Shown: in pieces, positions 63,836-64,000 of the stretch
Numbering within the stretch: the first letter of the stretch is position 1
How the letters are laid out: each line of letters opens with the position of its first letter
Origin: Elusimicrobia bacterium RIFOXYA2_FULL_47_53
GTDB lineage: Bacteria > Elusimicrobiota > Endomicrobiia > Endomicrobiales > XYA2-FULL-47-53
Length of the DNA stretch: 64,000 nucleotides
Direction: 5' to 3'
NCBI GenBank assembly: GCA_001800315.1
Contig: MGVE01000001.1
Location: 140,269-204,268 of the forward strand
The notes under the pieces: generated by a model
Databases searched by the model: none
What the model was told of the DNA's origin: nothing
Seen by the model: the letters and a program-made list of their open reading frames with translations, nothing else
Made by a program: the position numbers and the translations under genes

Positions 63836-63864
63836 AGTATACTCTTTTTGCAATGTATTTTCAA
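63836..63864 (-). promoter_or_regulatory. Sigma70-type promoter of the MoxR envelope operon
   Basis: On the minus strand TTGAAA (63864-63859), exactly 17 bases, then TATACT (63841-63836). It lies about 38 bases before the moxR ATG and could drive the whole run to 45775. Confidence 0.8.
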
Positions 63865-64000
63865 ACAAAAACGCCGCAGAGGTTTTAAAGGAGGGTAATG
63901 TGGTCGGAAAAGATAATTCAGGACAGTCAAACAAGATGTTCGCAGCCGCGCAGCTTACCTCGCATTCGCACTAATTAGTTAAAACCTTGCGGTTAAGCCG

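Overview
The window holds 49 protein-coding genes, one of them cut by the left edge. Every one lies on the minus strand, so the genome order reads from right to left. No RNA gene, CRISPR array, insertion sequence with a transposase, or origin was seen. No gap exceeds 300 bases: the largest are 2328-2574, 17785-18018, 15971-16191, 62589-62795 and 63798-64000, and they hold promoters and small palindromic repeats. The organism looks like a diderm bacterium: it encodes a PorV/PorQ-like outer-membrane barrel, OmpA-type peptidoglycan-binding MotB proteins, and an EnvC-like divisome factor. The mix of ScpAB, DUF2723-TPR proteins, DUF4175, DUF4159, BatA-like proteins and FlgD-like C-terminal domains suggests an uncultured lineage near Elusimicrobiota/Omnitrophota. 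That placement is inference and was not tested.

Layout, in transcription order from the right. (1) 63.8-45.8 kb is a large envelope operon: MoxR ATPase, DUF58, BatA-like VWA protein, DUF4159, VWA/glutamine-amidotransferase-like protein, three tandem DUF2723-TPR membrane proteins, DUF4175, and a TPR metallopeptidase. A strong promoter precedes moxR, and two small repeats sit inside the operon. (2) 45.8-43.5 kb: an 89-residue orphan plus a YeiH-family transporter, a terminator, then a CpXC zinc protein. (3) 43.5-22.1 kb is a long housekeeping run: a Ca2+-type P-ATPase, CCA/poly(A) polymerase, M50 protease, trpS, scpA, scpB, a TIM-barrel protein, galT, glgA, DUF5693, csaB, ftsX, envC, ctpA, a divergent deacetylase, tsaD, dusB, larB and larC. 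Many of these genes overlap by a few bases. (4) 22.0-18.0 kb: motA, two different motB genes and a long coiled-coil protein, with no other flagellar gene. (5) 17.8-2.6 kb is a signalling block: three complex histidine kinases and two lone receivers. They surround a kelch/FN3 surface protein, a PorV-like protein and a TPR/HEAT membrane protein. (6) 2.3-0 kb: trxA, tlpA, trxB and the start of polA.

Two regions are most worth a second look. One is the MoxR-VWA operon, which embeds three putative GT-C glycosyltransferases and a metallopeptidase and may be an envelope protein-maturation or glycosylation machine. The other is the MotA + two-MotB + coiled-coil cassette. Several small dispersed palindromic repeats are also informative, because one abuts a start codon and another supplies a stop codon.
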